NCBI RefSeq assembly: GCF_000373925.1
Contig: NZ_KB892772.1
Coordinates: forward strand, 1 to 63,096
Length of the DNA: 63,096 nt
Direction: 5' to 3'
From: Actinopolymorpha alba DSM 45243
GTDB taxonomy: Bacteria > Actinomycetota > Actinomycetes > Propionibacteriales > Actinopolymorphaceae
Part shown: positions 44,650 to 53,496 of the stretch, piece by piece
How the letters are laid out: each line of letters begins with the position of its first letter
Position numbering within the stretch: position 1 is the stretch's first letter
Notes under the pieces: generated by a model
What the model was told of the DNA's origin: nothing
The model's input: only the letters and a program-made list of their open reading frames with translations
Databases searched by the model: none
Made by a program: the position numbers and the translations under genes

Positions 44650-45482
44650 GCGACCGGGCCCGAAGCCGGAAGTTCGATCTCCGCCGACATCTGCCGGGCC
44701 TGGGCGGTGAGACCACCGTCGATCGTCAGTACCTGCCCTGTCACGTAGGCCGCCTCGTCCGAGGCGAGGAAGGCGACGGCAGCGGCGACCTCGGCGCCGG
44801 TCCCCGCCCGCCCGAGCGGGATCGGTGACGCCTCGCGCCGTCGCACCTCGTCGGAGAGCGTGTCGTAGCGGTCGTTGACGATGGCGCCAGGCGCCACCGC
44901 GTTCACCCGGATACCCGAGAGCGCGAGCTCGAGGGCGGCAGCCCGGGTGAACGCCTCGACCGCGCCTTTGGTGGCGTCGTAGGCAACGGCGCTGCGGTGT
45001 GCCCTGGTCGCGCCGATCGAGGAGATGTTCACGACCGACGACCCTGGTGGCATCACACGGGCGGCCGCCGCCGTGCACAGGTAGACGCCGCGGGCGTTGA
45101 CGGCGAAGCTCCGGTCCCACTCGTCGAGGCCCAGATCGGCGAACGGCACCCGGCCGAGCATGGGCACGGCCGCGTTGTTGACCAGGACGTCGACCCCGCC
45201 GAGCTCGGCGACGACCGCGTCGGTCATCGCGGCCACTGCGCCGGGATCGGAGACGTCGGCCTCGACGCCGAGCGCCGTGTGCCCGTCGGCCTCGACGCCG
45301 AGCGCCGTGTGCCCGTCGGCTCGGAGCCGCTGCGCTACGAACCGCGCCTCCTCGGCGGATATCCCGTTGACGGCGACGTTCGCGCCCTCCGCCGCGAACC
45401 GTGTGGCGATCGCCAGCCCGATGTTGCGTGTGGCGCCGGTCACGATGACGCGCTTCCCGGCGAAGCGTAACGGCCAGATCAC
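44646..45482 (-). CDS. Short-chain dehydrogenase/reductase with an internal 10-residue duplication
   Basis: 278 residues from the GTG at 45482, overlapping the upstream stop. Classic SDR: TGATRNIGLAIA, NNAAV, NISSIGA and YDATKGAVEAF with catalytic Tyr and Lys. The stretch DGHTALGVEA occurs twice in a row before DVSD, from an exact 30-bp tandem duplication, lengthening the loop after beta-3. It could oxidise a uronic acid or sugar in this pathway. Confidence 0.9.
   Translation of the reverse strand: MIWPLRFAGKRVIVTGATRNIGLAIATRFAAEGANVAVNGISAEEARFVAQRLRADGHTALGVEADGHTALGVEADVSDPGAVAAMTDAVVAELGGVDVLVNNAAVPMLGRVPFADLGLDEWDRSFAVNARGVYLCTAAAARVMPPGSSVVNISSIGATRAHRSAVAYDATKGAVEAFTRAAALELALSGIRVNAVAPGAIVNDRYDTLSDEVRRREASPIPLGRAGTGAEVAAAVAFLASDEAAYVTGQVLTIDGGLTAQARQMSAEIELPASGPVA
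45261..45320. repeat. Exact 30-bp in-frame tandem duplication within the SDR gene
   Basis: The unit at 45261-45290 repeats perfectly at 45291-45320 and encodes DGHTALGVEA twice. No mismatch is seen between the copies, so the event is recent or the copies are kept identical. Confidence 0.95.
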
Positions 45483-46672
45483 GAGGTCCTTCCCCCCACT
45501 CGGTCGATGACGGCCTCCACCGTGGCCGTGTCCGCGCCGGCCGTGTCCCAGCGCAGCGGCCCGGCCGCCGCGGCCAGCCGCTCCGGGTCGAGCGCCACCC
45601 CCAGCCCCGGCCCCTGCGGCACGACGAGCCTGCCGTCGCGATACTCGACGGGCCGCTCGACCACGTCGCCGGTGTACAGGAGCGGGCCGACGGGGTCGCA
45701 CGCCACGGACGCGGACTCCGTCGCGGCGCCGAAGTGCGCCGCCGCGGCAGTGCCGATGGACAGCTCCTGGGTGGTTCCGATCAGGCAGCGCAGCCCGGCG
45801 GCCTCCGCGATGGCCGCCACCCGTCGCGCTGGCGTGATGCCGCCGAGCGCGAACAGCCCGACGTTGAGCACGTCGACTGCCCGGGCCGCCACCAGCTCCA
45901 GCGCCCATGCGCCGTCGTAGACGTGCTCGCTCACAGCCATGAGGGTGCGCCGGCGGACGAAGGCCAGGCCAGCGGCGTCACGCTCGCGGGCGGGCGCCTC
46001 GACTAGCTCGTAGTCCAGCTCGCGGGTCCGCTCGACGAAGCGGGCGGCGTCGACGGCGTCGAGCAGGTTGGAGAAGTCCAGGGACTTGATGCGCAGCCGG
46101 TCGCCGAACCGCGCCCGGGCCGAGCGCAGGAACGTCTCGTCGAGCTCCAGGTGGCGCCCGACGTAGACCCGGAACAGCGAGAAGCCCTGGTCCAGTCGTG
46201 CCGCCAACAGTTCCAGGTTGGCCTCGACGTCGGCGGCACGCTGCTGACGGAAGATCGGATAGGCAACGGCGAGCGAGGACCGCACCGGGCCGCCGAGGAG
46301 GTCGCTGACGCTGCGGCCCTGCCGCTTCCCGCGCAGGTCCCACAGCGCGATGTCGACACCGCACTTGATAACTGCGGCCTTGTCGTAGAGATGACCGGCG
46401 GACGGGAAAGCGGCCTCCAGCCGCCGCGCCGCCTCGTTCGCGGCCTCCACGTCGAGGCCGCGGAGCAGTGCGTCGAGGGTGCGTTCGAGCTCGGCGACGT
46501 CGACGTGGAACCGCGGCAGGTGCTGGAAATCGGACATCTCGCCGATGCCTGACAGGCCGTCGTCGGTGCGCAGTTCGACGATGACGTGCCCGCAGACCAA
46601 CCCGGTCGCGCGTGCGACGTTGACCGGGCTGAGCCGGACGGCGCTGACGCGGCTCAGGGCTGCCTCACTCAC
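45479..46672 (-). CDS. Enolase-superfamily dehydratase/cycloisomerase
   Basis: 397 residues from the GTG at 46672, overlapping the regulator's stop. The capping domain contains LVCGHVIVELRTDDGLSGIG; the barrel shows ALWDLRGKRQGRSV, RIKSLDFSN, LVEAPAR and VSEHVYDG as metal-ligand strands. It would dehydrate a sugar acid. It overlaps both neighbours, so it is part of a tightly coupled operon. Confidence 0.87.
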   Translation of the reverse strand: MSEAALSRVSAVRLSPVNVARATGLVCGHVIVELRTDDGLSGIGEMSDFQHLPRFHVDVAELERTLDALLRGLDVEAANEAARRLEAAFPSAGHLYDKAAVIKCGVDIALWDLRGKRQGRSVSDLLGGPVRSSLAVAYPIFRQQRAADVEANLELLAARLDQGFSLFRVYVGRHLELDETFLRSARARFGDRLRIKSLDFSNLLDAVDAARFVERTRELDYELVEAPARERDAAGLAFVRRRTLMAVSEHVYDGAWALELVAARAVDVLNVGLFALGGITPARRVAAIAEAAGLRCLIGTTQELSIGTAAAAHFGAATESASVACDPVGPLLYTGDVVERPVEYRDGRLVVPQGPGLGVALDPERLAAAAGPLRWDTAGADTATVEAVIDRVGGRTS

Positions 46673-47405
46673 CGGAGTCGAGGTTGCGCAGGAGCGCGGA
46701 CGAGGAGCGGGTGATGTGCTCGCGCATCAACTGCTCCGCGCGACCCGCGTCGCCCCGCTCGAAGGCGTCGAGGATGGCGGCGTGCTCCAGGCCCTCGGTG
46801 TCGTAGGTCGCCTGGGCGCGCCAGCCGGCGGTGGCGATGAACGTGTTCAGTACCTGGATCTTGTCCAGGAAGTCGACGAGCAGGGGGTTGTCGCAGGCCA
46901 CGTAGAGCTCACGGTGGAACTGCCGGTTCTTCAGCCCGAGCTGGGCCGGCTGGTCGGCGCGGAGTAGCGCCTGTGCCTCGCTCAGTGCCTGCCGCGCGGC
47001 CGGGTGCGGACCTGGCGGCCGCTGCTCGACGGCCAGCCGGATCGCCGTCGGCTCGACGGCGGCACGCGCGACCGTCACGTCGCGGACGGTCGCCGCGTCG
47101 AGCGTGCGGACGCTCATCCCCTGGTAGGCGTTGAGGACGACCAGGCCGCTGGACTGCAGCTGCTTCAGCGCCTCCCGGATCGGCGTCTTGGATACGCCCA
47201 GCATGGTCGAGAGCTCCCGCTCCACGAGCGCAGTGCCCTGCTGCAGCGTGCCGTTCAAGATCGCCTCTAGCAGGGCGTCGCGAACCCGGTCGCCACGGGA
47301 GATCGGCCGCTCGAGCGGCAGTGACGGGGCCTGGCCCTCCGGGACAACGAGGAACGTCATGGCGAGATCGTACTGTCCTGCGATACCAGCATGCAACTCA
47401 TCCAT
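46665..47405 (-). CDS. GntR-family regulator with FCD domain (FadR type)
   Basis: 246 residues from the ATG at 47405, preceded by GAAGG at 7 bases; ATG 47360 would give 231 residues. An N-terminal winged helix (VRDALLEAILNGTLQQGTAL, LGVSKTPIREALKQL) is followed by an all-helical FCD ligand domain (FHRELYVACDNPLL, HAAILDAFERGDAGRAEQLM). It starts the enzyme operon and is divergent from the importer, so it likely controls both through the shared intergenic region in response to a pathway acid. Confidence 0.9.
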   Translation of the reverse strand: MDELHAGIAGQYDLAMTFLVVPEGQAPSLPLERPISRGDRVRDALLEAILNGTLQQGTALVERELSTMLGVSKTPIREALKQLQSSGLVVLNAYQGMSVRTLDAATVRDVTVARAAVEPTAIRLAVEQRPPGPHPAARQALSEAQALLRADQPAQLGLKNRQFHRELYVACDNPLLVDFLDKIQVLNTFIATAGWRAQATYDTEGLEHAAILDAFERGDAGRAEQLMREHITRSSSALLRNLDSGE

Positions 47406-47493
47406 GATTTGCCTTCGTACGTCTAACGATGCTTTGACCAGTGGATTTGTGACGCTGGTCGAGCTGCCGCCGTCACCAAATTTGCCTGAATTG

Positions 47494-47503
47494 ACCACGT
47501 GGT
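47494..47503. promoter_or_regulatory. Short palindrome between the GntR gene and the importer, candidate operator
   Basis: ACCACGTGGT is a perfect 10-bp palindrome directly after TTGA, about 90 bases before the first permease start and 90 bases from the regulator start. It is short enough to occur by chance. Confidence 0.25.
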
Positions 47504-47569
47504 ATCGCACGATCCTGAATTGGTGCCATACTGCCGGCTACCTGATGACCGCTGGCTCAAGGAGGAAGC

Positions 47570-47596
47570 GTGCGCGATCGGGAGACACTGCGGTGA
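47570..47596 (+). CDS. 8-residue leader frame coupled to the permease
   Basis: A strong AAGGAGG ribosome site lies 4 bases before a GTG that reads VRDRETLR and stops at a TGA overlapping the permease GTG (GTGA). It may be a translational-coupling leader. Alternatively, one missing base has split the permease N-terminus. Confidence 0.35.
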   Translation: MRDRETLR

Positions 47597-48528
47597 GCGC
47601 GATCGGCGAGTTGAGGGCGCTGAGCAGACGTTCCGGCAGGGACGGGCCAAGAGTCAGGCATCGCGACAACCGCGCGGCGTACCTCTTCCTGCTGCCCTGG
47701 TTCGCCGGCCTGCTGTTCGTCACCGCGGTGCCGATGCTGGCCTCGCTCTACTTCTCCTTCACGAAGTTCAACCTGCTGCAGCCGCCCCGGTTCATCGGGC
47801 TGGACAACTTCACGCGGATGTTCCATGACGAGCGGTTGTGGGCGGCGCTGCGGGTGACGTTCACCTACGTCCTGGTCTCCGTGCCGCTCCAGCTGATACT
47901 CGCGCTGCTGCTCGCCGTCGTGCTCAACGAGGGCGTGCGTGGGCTGGCGATCTACAGGTCGGTGTTCTACCTGCCGTCGCTGATCGGCGGCAGCGCTGCG
48001 ATCGCCATCCTGTGGAAGCAGATCTTCGGAGCCGAAGGGCTCGTCAACCACGTGCTCGCGTTCTTCGGTGTGCCGGGCGAGAGCTGGGTCGCGAACCCCA
48101 GCACAGCACTCTCCACGCTCATCACCCTCGGGGTCTGGACGTTCGGCGCGCCCATGGTGATCTTCCTGGCGGCGCTGCGGCAGATCCCGGCCGAGTACCT
48201 CGAGGCGGCCGAGATGGACGGGGCTGGTCGGGTGCGGCGGTTCTGGAGCATCGTGGTCCCGCTGCTCACGCCGATCATCTTCTTCAATCTTGTGCTGCAG
48301 ATCATCGGGGCGTTCCAGTCGTTCACCCAGGCCTACATCGTGTCTGGCGGCACCGGCGGACCGGCCGACTCGACGCTGTTCTACACGCTGTACCTCTACA
48401 CGAGCGGCTTCGCGAACCTCGACATGGGCTACGCCTCGGCGCTCGCCTGGCTGCTGGTGGTCATCATCGGCGCCTTCACCGCCGTCAACTTCTGGGCCTC
48501 GAAGTCCTGGGTGTTCTATGACGACTGA
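47593..48528 (+). CDS. Sugar-type ABC importer permease (MalF-like)
   Basis: 311 residues from the GTG at 47593 (GGGAG 8 bases upstream); an in-frame ATG at 47545 is an alternative. Six membrane segments, beginning AAYLFLLPWFAGLLFVTAVP, and the ATPase-docking EAAEMDGAGRVRRFWSIVVP are present. It forms the first gene of the divergent importer operon, overlapping the next permease by 11 bases. It probably imports pectin-derived oligosaccharides or uronates. Confidence 0.9.
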   Translation: MSAIGELRALSRRSGRDGPRVRHRDNRAAYLFLLPWFAGLLFVTAVPMLASLYFSFTKFNLLQPPRFIGLDNFTRMFHDERLWAALRVTFTYVLVSVPLQLILALLLAVVLNEGVRGLAIYRSVFYLPSLIGGSAAIAILWKQIFGAEGLVNHVLAFFGVPGESWVANPSTALSTLITLGVWTFGAPMVIFLAALRQIPAEYLEAAEMDGAGRVRRFWSIVVPLLTPIIFFNLVLQIIGAFQSFTQAYIVSGGTGGPADSTLFYTLYLYTSGFANLDMGYASALAWLLVVIIGAFTAVNFWASKSWVFYDD

Positions 48529-49429
48529 GCTGCGGACGCCGCCGAGGGTGAGCGGAGGCCTATCCCGCCGTGCGGACCGGGCGCTGCGCCGAGCGTCCGG
48601 CGCAGCGCGCGGCCGCCGGCTGCTGCGTCACGTCCTGCTGATCCTCGCGGCGGTGGTCATGTTGTACCCCGTCCTCTGGATGGTCGCGGCCTCGCTGCGG
48701 CCTACCGACGAGATCTTCCGCGATCCCAGCCTGATGCTCGACGACGTCGATCTGTCGAACTACTCCGATGGCTGGTCGGCGCTTTCGCACCCGTTCGGCG
48801 TCTACTTGCTGAACTCGATGATCGTCGTCATCGGAAGCATCCTGGGCAACCTGGTCTCCTGCTCGCTTGCCGCCTACGCGTTCGCGCGGCTGGACTTCCG
48901 CGGCAAGCGGGTGTGGTTCGCCATCATGCTCGTCTCGATCATGCTGCCGGTCCACGTGGTGATCGTGCCGCAGTACTTCATCTACTCCGAGCTGCACTGG
49001 GTCAACACGTTCATTCCGCTGATCCTGCCCAAGCTGCTGGCCACGGATGCGTTCTTCATCTTCCTCATGGTGCAGTTCATCCGCGGCATCCCGCGCCAGC
49101 TCGACGAGGCTGCGCGCATCGACGGCTGCGGCCACCTGCGAATCTTCGCGCAGGTGCTGCTACCGCTCATGGTTCCCGCGCTGGCCACCACCGCAATCTT
49201 CACATTCATCTGGGTCTGGAGCGACTTCTTCACCCAGCTGATCTTCCTGACGAAGCCGGAGAAGTACACAGTGCCGCTGGCGATCCGCGCCTTCATGGAC
49301 GTCTCGTCCGGCACCAACTGGGGTCCGATGTTCGCGATGAGCGTCGTGTCGCTGGTCCCGGTCTTCCTCGTGTTCCTCATCGGACAGCGCTTCCTGGTCC
49401 GGGGCATCGCCACTACCGGCGGCAAGTAG
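48518..49429 (+). CDS. Sugar-type ABC importer permease (MalG-like)
   Basis: 303 residues from the ATG at 48518, inside the end of the preceding gene. Six membrane segments and the docking motif DEAARIDGCGHLRIFAQVLL. The first 35 residues are Arg-rich and cytoplasmic. No ATPase follows, as in the importer at 19-22 kb. Confidence 0.9.
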   Translation: MTTELRTPPRVSGGLSRRADRALRRASGAARGRRLLRHVLLILAAVVMLYPVLWMVAASLRPTDEIFRDPSLMLDDVDLSNYSDGWSALSHPFGVYLLNSMIVVIGSILGNLVSCSLAAYAFARLDFRGKRVWFAIMLVSIMLPVHVVIVPQYFIYSELHWVNTFIPLILPKLLATDAFFIFLMVQFIRGIPRQLDEAARIDGCGHLRIFAQVLLPLMVPALATTAIFTFIWVWSDFFTQLIFLTKPEKYTVPLAIRAFMDVSSGTNWGPMFAMSVVSLVPVFLVFLIGQRFLVRGIATTGGK

Positions 49430-49471
49430 CCGCGCCTCCGCCCCACGGGCTCGATGAAAGGACGTGACACC

Positions 49472-50761
49472 ATGACCGCAAGGTTCCGCCGCACCGTCGC
49501 GGCGAGCGCGCTCGCCGCGATCGCGGTATTGCTCACCGCCTGTGCCGACACGACCGGCAGCACGTCCGGCGAGGACGGCACGATCACGCTGACGATGACG
49601 TGGTGGGGCAACGACACCCGGCTTAAGAACACGCGCGCGATCATCGACGCGTTCGAGCAGGCGCACCCGGACATCACCATCGAACCGACCTACTCCGACT
49701 ACTCCGGGTACTGGGACAAGCTCGCGACGCAGACCGCGGCCGACGACACGCCGGACATCATGCAGATGGACGAAATCTACCTGAGCACGTACGCGCAGCA
49801 GGGCGTGCTCCTGGACCTGTCCGCCCTGAAGGACCAGTTCGACCTGTCCGGCTACCCGCAGTCGGCGATCGACTCCGGCTCCGTCGACGGGACGCTCTAC
49901 GCGCTGGCCTCGGGTGCGGCCTCCTACGCGTTCGTCGCAAACCCCGGCCTCTTCCAGAAGGCCGGGGTCGAGGTCCCAGACGACACCACCTGGACCTGGG
50001 ACGACTTCCTTGCACTGACCAAGCAGCTTAGCGAGAAGGGCGGCGGCGACTACTACGGTTTCGCCAGCTCCTTCGGGTACGACGAGGGCTCGCTCCGGCT
50101 GTGGCTGCGGGAGCAGGGCGAGACCCTATTCGACGCCGATGGAAAGGTCGCGGCGTCCGAGGACGCCGTCGCCAGCTTCTTCGACTACCTGACGCAGCTC
50201 GTCAAGAACGGGTCCACACCGCCGGCATCGACGCTGCAGGAGGGTCAGGGCGTGGGGCTCTCGGAGACCTTCCTCGCCACGAACCGGGTGGCCGTCGGCT
50301 CCTTCTGGAACAGCCAGCTCAGTGCGCTCAGCGACGCCAGCGGCTCGCCGCTTCAGTTGCTGATGCTCCCGGAGTCGCGGGGCAGCGACTATCTGAAGCC
50401 GTCGTCGTTCTGGGTGGGATCGGGACGCACCGACCACCCGGAGGCCGTCGCGCAGTTCATCGACTTCATGGTGAACAGCGACGAGGCCGCCGACATCCAG
50501 CTCACCGAGCGCGGCATCCCGCTCAACGAGGACGTGCGCGCGCACATCGCCCCGAAGCTGTCCGAGGTCGACCGGGCCGCGGTGGAGTACATGGACGGGC
50601 TCGAACTCGGCGACGCCGAGCCGGTCACGCCGCCGAACGGAAGCCAGCTGGTCCCCATCCTCAGCCGGTACGCCGAACAAGTCGTCTTCGGTAAGCTGTC
50701 TCCGGACGAGGCAGCCGCGGGCTTCCTCCGCGAGCTGAAGGACGCCGTGGCGAACGGCTGA
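49472..50761 (+). CDS. ABC importer solute-binding lipoprotein (family 1)
   Basis: 429 residues from the ATG at 49472 with AAAGGA upstream. Signal peptide with lipobox LLTAC (Cys24). The mature part reads TLTMTWWGNDTRLKNTRAII and later VNPGLFQKAGVEVPDD-like segments of family 1 sugar-binding proteins. It is the last gene of the importer operon and lies 42 bases behind the second permease. Confidence 0.9.
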   Translation: MTARFRRTVAASALAAIAVLLTACADTTGSTSGEDGTITLTMTWWGNDTRLKNTRAIIDAFEQAHPDITIEPTYSDYSGYWDKLATQTAADDTPDIMQMDEIYLSTYAQQGVLLDLSALKDQFDLSGYPQSAIDSGSVDGTLYALASGAASYAFVANPGLFQKAGVEVPDDTTWTWDDFLALTKQLSEKGGGDYYGFASSFGYDEGSLRLWLREQGETLFDADGKVAASEDAVASFFDYLTQLVKNGSTPPASTLQEGQGVGLSETFLATNRVAVGSFWNSQLSALSDASGSPLQLLMLPESRGSDYLKPSSFWVGSGRTDHPEAVAQFIDFMVNSDEAADIQLTERGIPLNEDVRAHIAPKLSEVDRAAVEYMDGLELGDAEPVTPPNGSQLVPILSRYAEQVVFGKLSPDEAAAGFLRELKDAVANG

Positions 50762-50896
50762 TCCGAGGCCGGGACCGACCCGGCACCTGTCCGGCGTACG
50801 GTCCGCGCCGCCCTCTCAAGGTAGTAGCGCGGGTTCGACGTTCGAGTCTTGTCGGCTGCTGCGGCTGTCCGAGCTGAACAACCCGCTGTTCCTCGA

Positions 50897-51238
50897 ATGT
50901 ATTCGGCTGTCATCGGCTCGAATCTCCTTTTCAGCGGGTCCGAGGAGAGGGGCGTCCTGCTGGGGCTGGTCGACCCTGACGACTTCCACAACCGCCGAAA
51001 CGGCGCGGTCTGGCGTGCCATCCGGTATCTCGCCACCCGCGAGGGCGGTACTCCGACGACCAGGATCCGCGATGTGGTCGACGAGATGGGGTGGACGCCG
51101 GGCGTCGAAGACGCCTATCTGAGCCGTTTGGTCGACCACGCGGGGAAGCAGTGTGTCCCCTCCAGGGCCAGCGCGCGCGGGCGGCGGCCCTCATCGTGTC
51201 GATGGGCGCCGCTGCTCGTTGCGGATGTCCTTCAGTAG
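50897..51238 (+). pseudogene. DnaB N-terminal-domain-like fragment (phage/element replication)
   Basis: From the ATG at 50897, SEERGVLLGLVDPDDFHNRR, VWRAIRYLATREGGTP and VEDAYLSRLVDHAG follow the pattern of the DnaB N-terminal helical domain. The helicase domain is missing and residues after DHAG are not protein-like, so it is probably a truncated relic; a short free-standing protein is possible. Confidence 0.42.
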
Positions 51239-52389
51239 GGCCAGGCCGATGCTGGAAGCCCCGCAGAATCGCGCACCCCGCCACTCCCTCCTGGTCGCCC
51301 AGAGATCATCTCGCATCGGCCTACGCTTCACAGACGAATCTGGTCCCTGCAGTAGCCGCAAAGCAGATGCCCACGCGCCATTGAACTCATCCTCGACCTG
51401 GTTCGAGCCGGAGACACCGCGCGAAGGCGCGGAGGCATCTGCGTCATGTAGCTGCGCAGCGGCTAGGAAGGCCCTTTCAATCTTCGAGGTACCAGCGGTG
51501 GAGCAGAGTGGACACAGGCGCCCCGCCGAGCGATCGATCACGGCAGCGTCCCACTCGTGCTCGGGGTTGGCCGAGCATCGCCACTTGACCACAACACCAG
51601 CGGAGAACGGCTTCACGTGCCACGCGGAGAGGTCATTCTCCTCGTGCCACTCGGCTGCAACCTCGGGGTCCAGCCACGCCGGACTCCCCCACACGGACTC
51701 ACACACGGGGCAGTAGAAGTGACCCCGACCGGCCTGCGGACGCCGACCCAAGATGCGCTCGATGATCGTCTCCTGCCACTCATGCCCACAGCACTGGACG
51801 GACTCCACCACAACGGTTTCCGGTAATTCTCGGGTGTGTTATCCGGGGTCAAATCACCGTTACGCGTGGGGTGGAAGATCGCCGCAAGCTCGGGGTCCGC
51901 TTCACGGATTGCCTTGCGCGGCACAGCGCGCGTCTCGTTTCCTCGACACCACGGACAACCAATAGTGACGAAACTCCGTACGACCGTGTCGATCTTGTGC
52001 CCCTCCAGGCACCGCAGGCTGTACGACAGCCTGAGGTTCTTGCCGGCAACGCCCGTACACAGATCCTTCACCCGCAGCCCGCCGTAGGGCCGCGGGTCAC
52101 GCCACGCGGCCACCAGCTCTAGCACCCCCGCGACGGGCTGCTCCACGATGCGGTCGTACTCCGCGCTCCACTCGTCGGCACAGTCGGGGCAACGAAACGA
52201 GTACAGGTGCTCGCCAGGGGGCGCGGCAAATCATGCGTGACCGTTCTTCCCGCACCACCACCAGCACTTCAGCCGCGCCTTGACACTGAACTGATCCGGA
52301 CTCCGGCTGTCCGCGTCCTCAACGTTTCCCATCCATCGGGCGACGAGGTCAGGATGCGACTCGCTCAACGGGGCCGCCTTGGTTGCCAC
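51191..52389 (-). pseudogene. Multi-zinc-ribbon protein gene with at least two frameshifts
   Basis: Starts at GTG 52389 (SHPDLVARWMGNVEDAD, KCWWWCGKNGH), continues after a shift near 52235 with FRCPDCADEW and the repeat-type ADPELAAIFHPTRNGDLTPD, and after another shift near 51810 with CCGHEW, CPVCESVWGSPAWLDPEVAA and RLCPLCSTAGTSKIE. The ELAxEWHPxxNGdLTP plus CGHEW units are those of the probable zinc-ribbon family (PF14311) of phages and islands. It cannot be made intact here. Confidence 0.6.
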
Positions 52390-52639
52390 CGCTCAATGAT
52401 CTCAAGCGCTCCGTCGAGTCGTCGAACTGCGCTATCCGATGCCGGTATGAGGGTGTACCCGTCGATGACCCTGACCGACAAGAGCGGCCAGCTGCTCGCG
52501 CTCAACGCCATGACGTGCGCGTTCGAGGGGACTTGCCCGCTGGCGCGGCCGAGCGCACCGAGGCTCGCCACCGGCCGCTCGTCTCGGTCGCGGTGGAGCG
52601 TGGCGGAACCTGCCGGCTCACGTCGCGGCTTACGCTGAC

Positions 52640-52682
52640 CAGCACCCCCGGATCCAGGGCCACCCCTGACCCGGGGGTGCTG
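52640..52682 (+). terminator. Intrinsic terminator hairpin
   Basis: Perfect 12-bp arms CAGCACCCCCGG and CCGGGGGTGCTG with a 19-base loop, followed by TGTTTTC. It lies just before the gene at 52766 and ends whatever was transcribed from the left; no intact gene is seen directly upstream. Confidence 0.7.
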
Positions 52683-52765
52683 TGTTTTCGAGAGGAACTA
52701 GCGAATGACTGAGCGGAGCGCACTGGCACGCCGCCAGAAACAAGAGGCTCGGCACACCGAGGGCG

Positions 52766-53362
52766 ATGCGGGAACACCCGGAGGCTTTGGGGTTCCGGCC
52801 GGACTACATGATGCAGGGCTTCCAGCCCACTCCCGTTCCAGAACCCAGCACCGGATGGCTCGTGATCTCGTCGCGGGAGCCTGACTGGCTGCAAGGCCTC
52901 GGCCCGGTCAACAGGCTGGAGCTGCCATCGTTCATGCTGGCCCGCTCCTGGTGGGCGGCCTGGTACGCCGACGAGGGTCCTGGGGTCCTCAACTCCCCGC
53001 ACCCACTCATGCACCGCCTGGGAGTGCTGGAGTGGGCGGCCCGCCAGCCCGCCGCCCGCGCCGTCATCATGATCGGAAACAGCGAGGTGCCGGTCGAGCT
53101 GACGGCGGTCAACCGGCCGCCCGACCCCGGGACTGGCTATCTGCGGATCGCGCTGGATTCCAGCCGACCAATCTGGTACGCGGTCTGGTTCGACATCTAC
53201 ACCGGGCTCGTCGAGTTCACCGACGACGACCTACGTCAGGTCATCGAATGGGCGCAGGCGCAGGCAGCCGAAGACAAACTGATCAGGGGCGACGCGCTCC
53301 CCGAACAAGTGGACCTCGCCGAGTTCCTTGAGCACCCCGACTGGTATTTGCAAGCTCTGTGA
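52766..53362 (+). CDS. Hypothetical protein, possibly N-terminally frameshifted
   Basis: 198 residues from the ATG at 52766. Soluble alpha/beta protein with aromatic-rich middle (SFMLARSWWAAWYADEG) and acidic C-terminus; no family recognised. An ATG at 52705 with a GAGAGG site reads MTERSALARRQKQEARHTEG in another frame; one base change near 52765 would join it smoothly, so the true start may be there. It belongs to a run of small phage-like genes. Confidence 0.6.
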   Translation: MREHPEALGFRPDYMMQGFQPTPVPEPSTGWLVISSREPDWLQGLGPVNRLELPSFMLARSWWAAWYADEGPGVLNSPHPLMHRLGVLEWAARQPAARAVIMIGNSEVPVELTAVNRPPDPGTGYLRIALDSSRPIWYAVWFDIYTGLVEFTDDDLRQVIEWAQAQAAEDKLIRGDALPEQVDLAEFLEHPDWYLQAL

Positions 53363-53496
53363 ATTTCGCTGTGGTGTCCCTTCACGGGTGAGGGGTGTTT
53401 CGCACCGGAACCCGTGTGGGGACAGGGCTTTGGCGCCCCCTCACAGGTGCGTGTCGCACGCTATCAGCGTTGCGAAACCGGGCTTAACCTGCCGCT

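Noticed and set aside
42470-44716. Minus-strand frame of 748 codons
   Set aside because: Out-of-frame shadow of the GH28 and DapA-family genes; rich in Arg, Pro and Ser with no motif.
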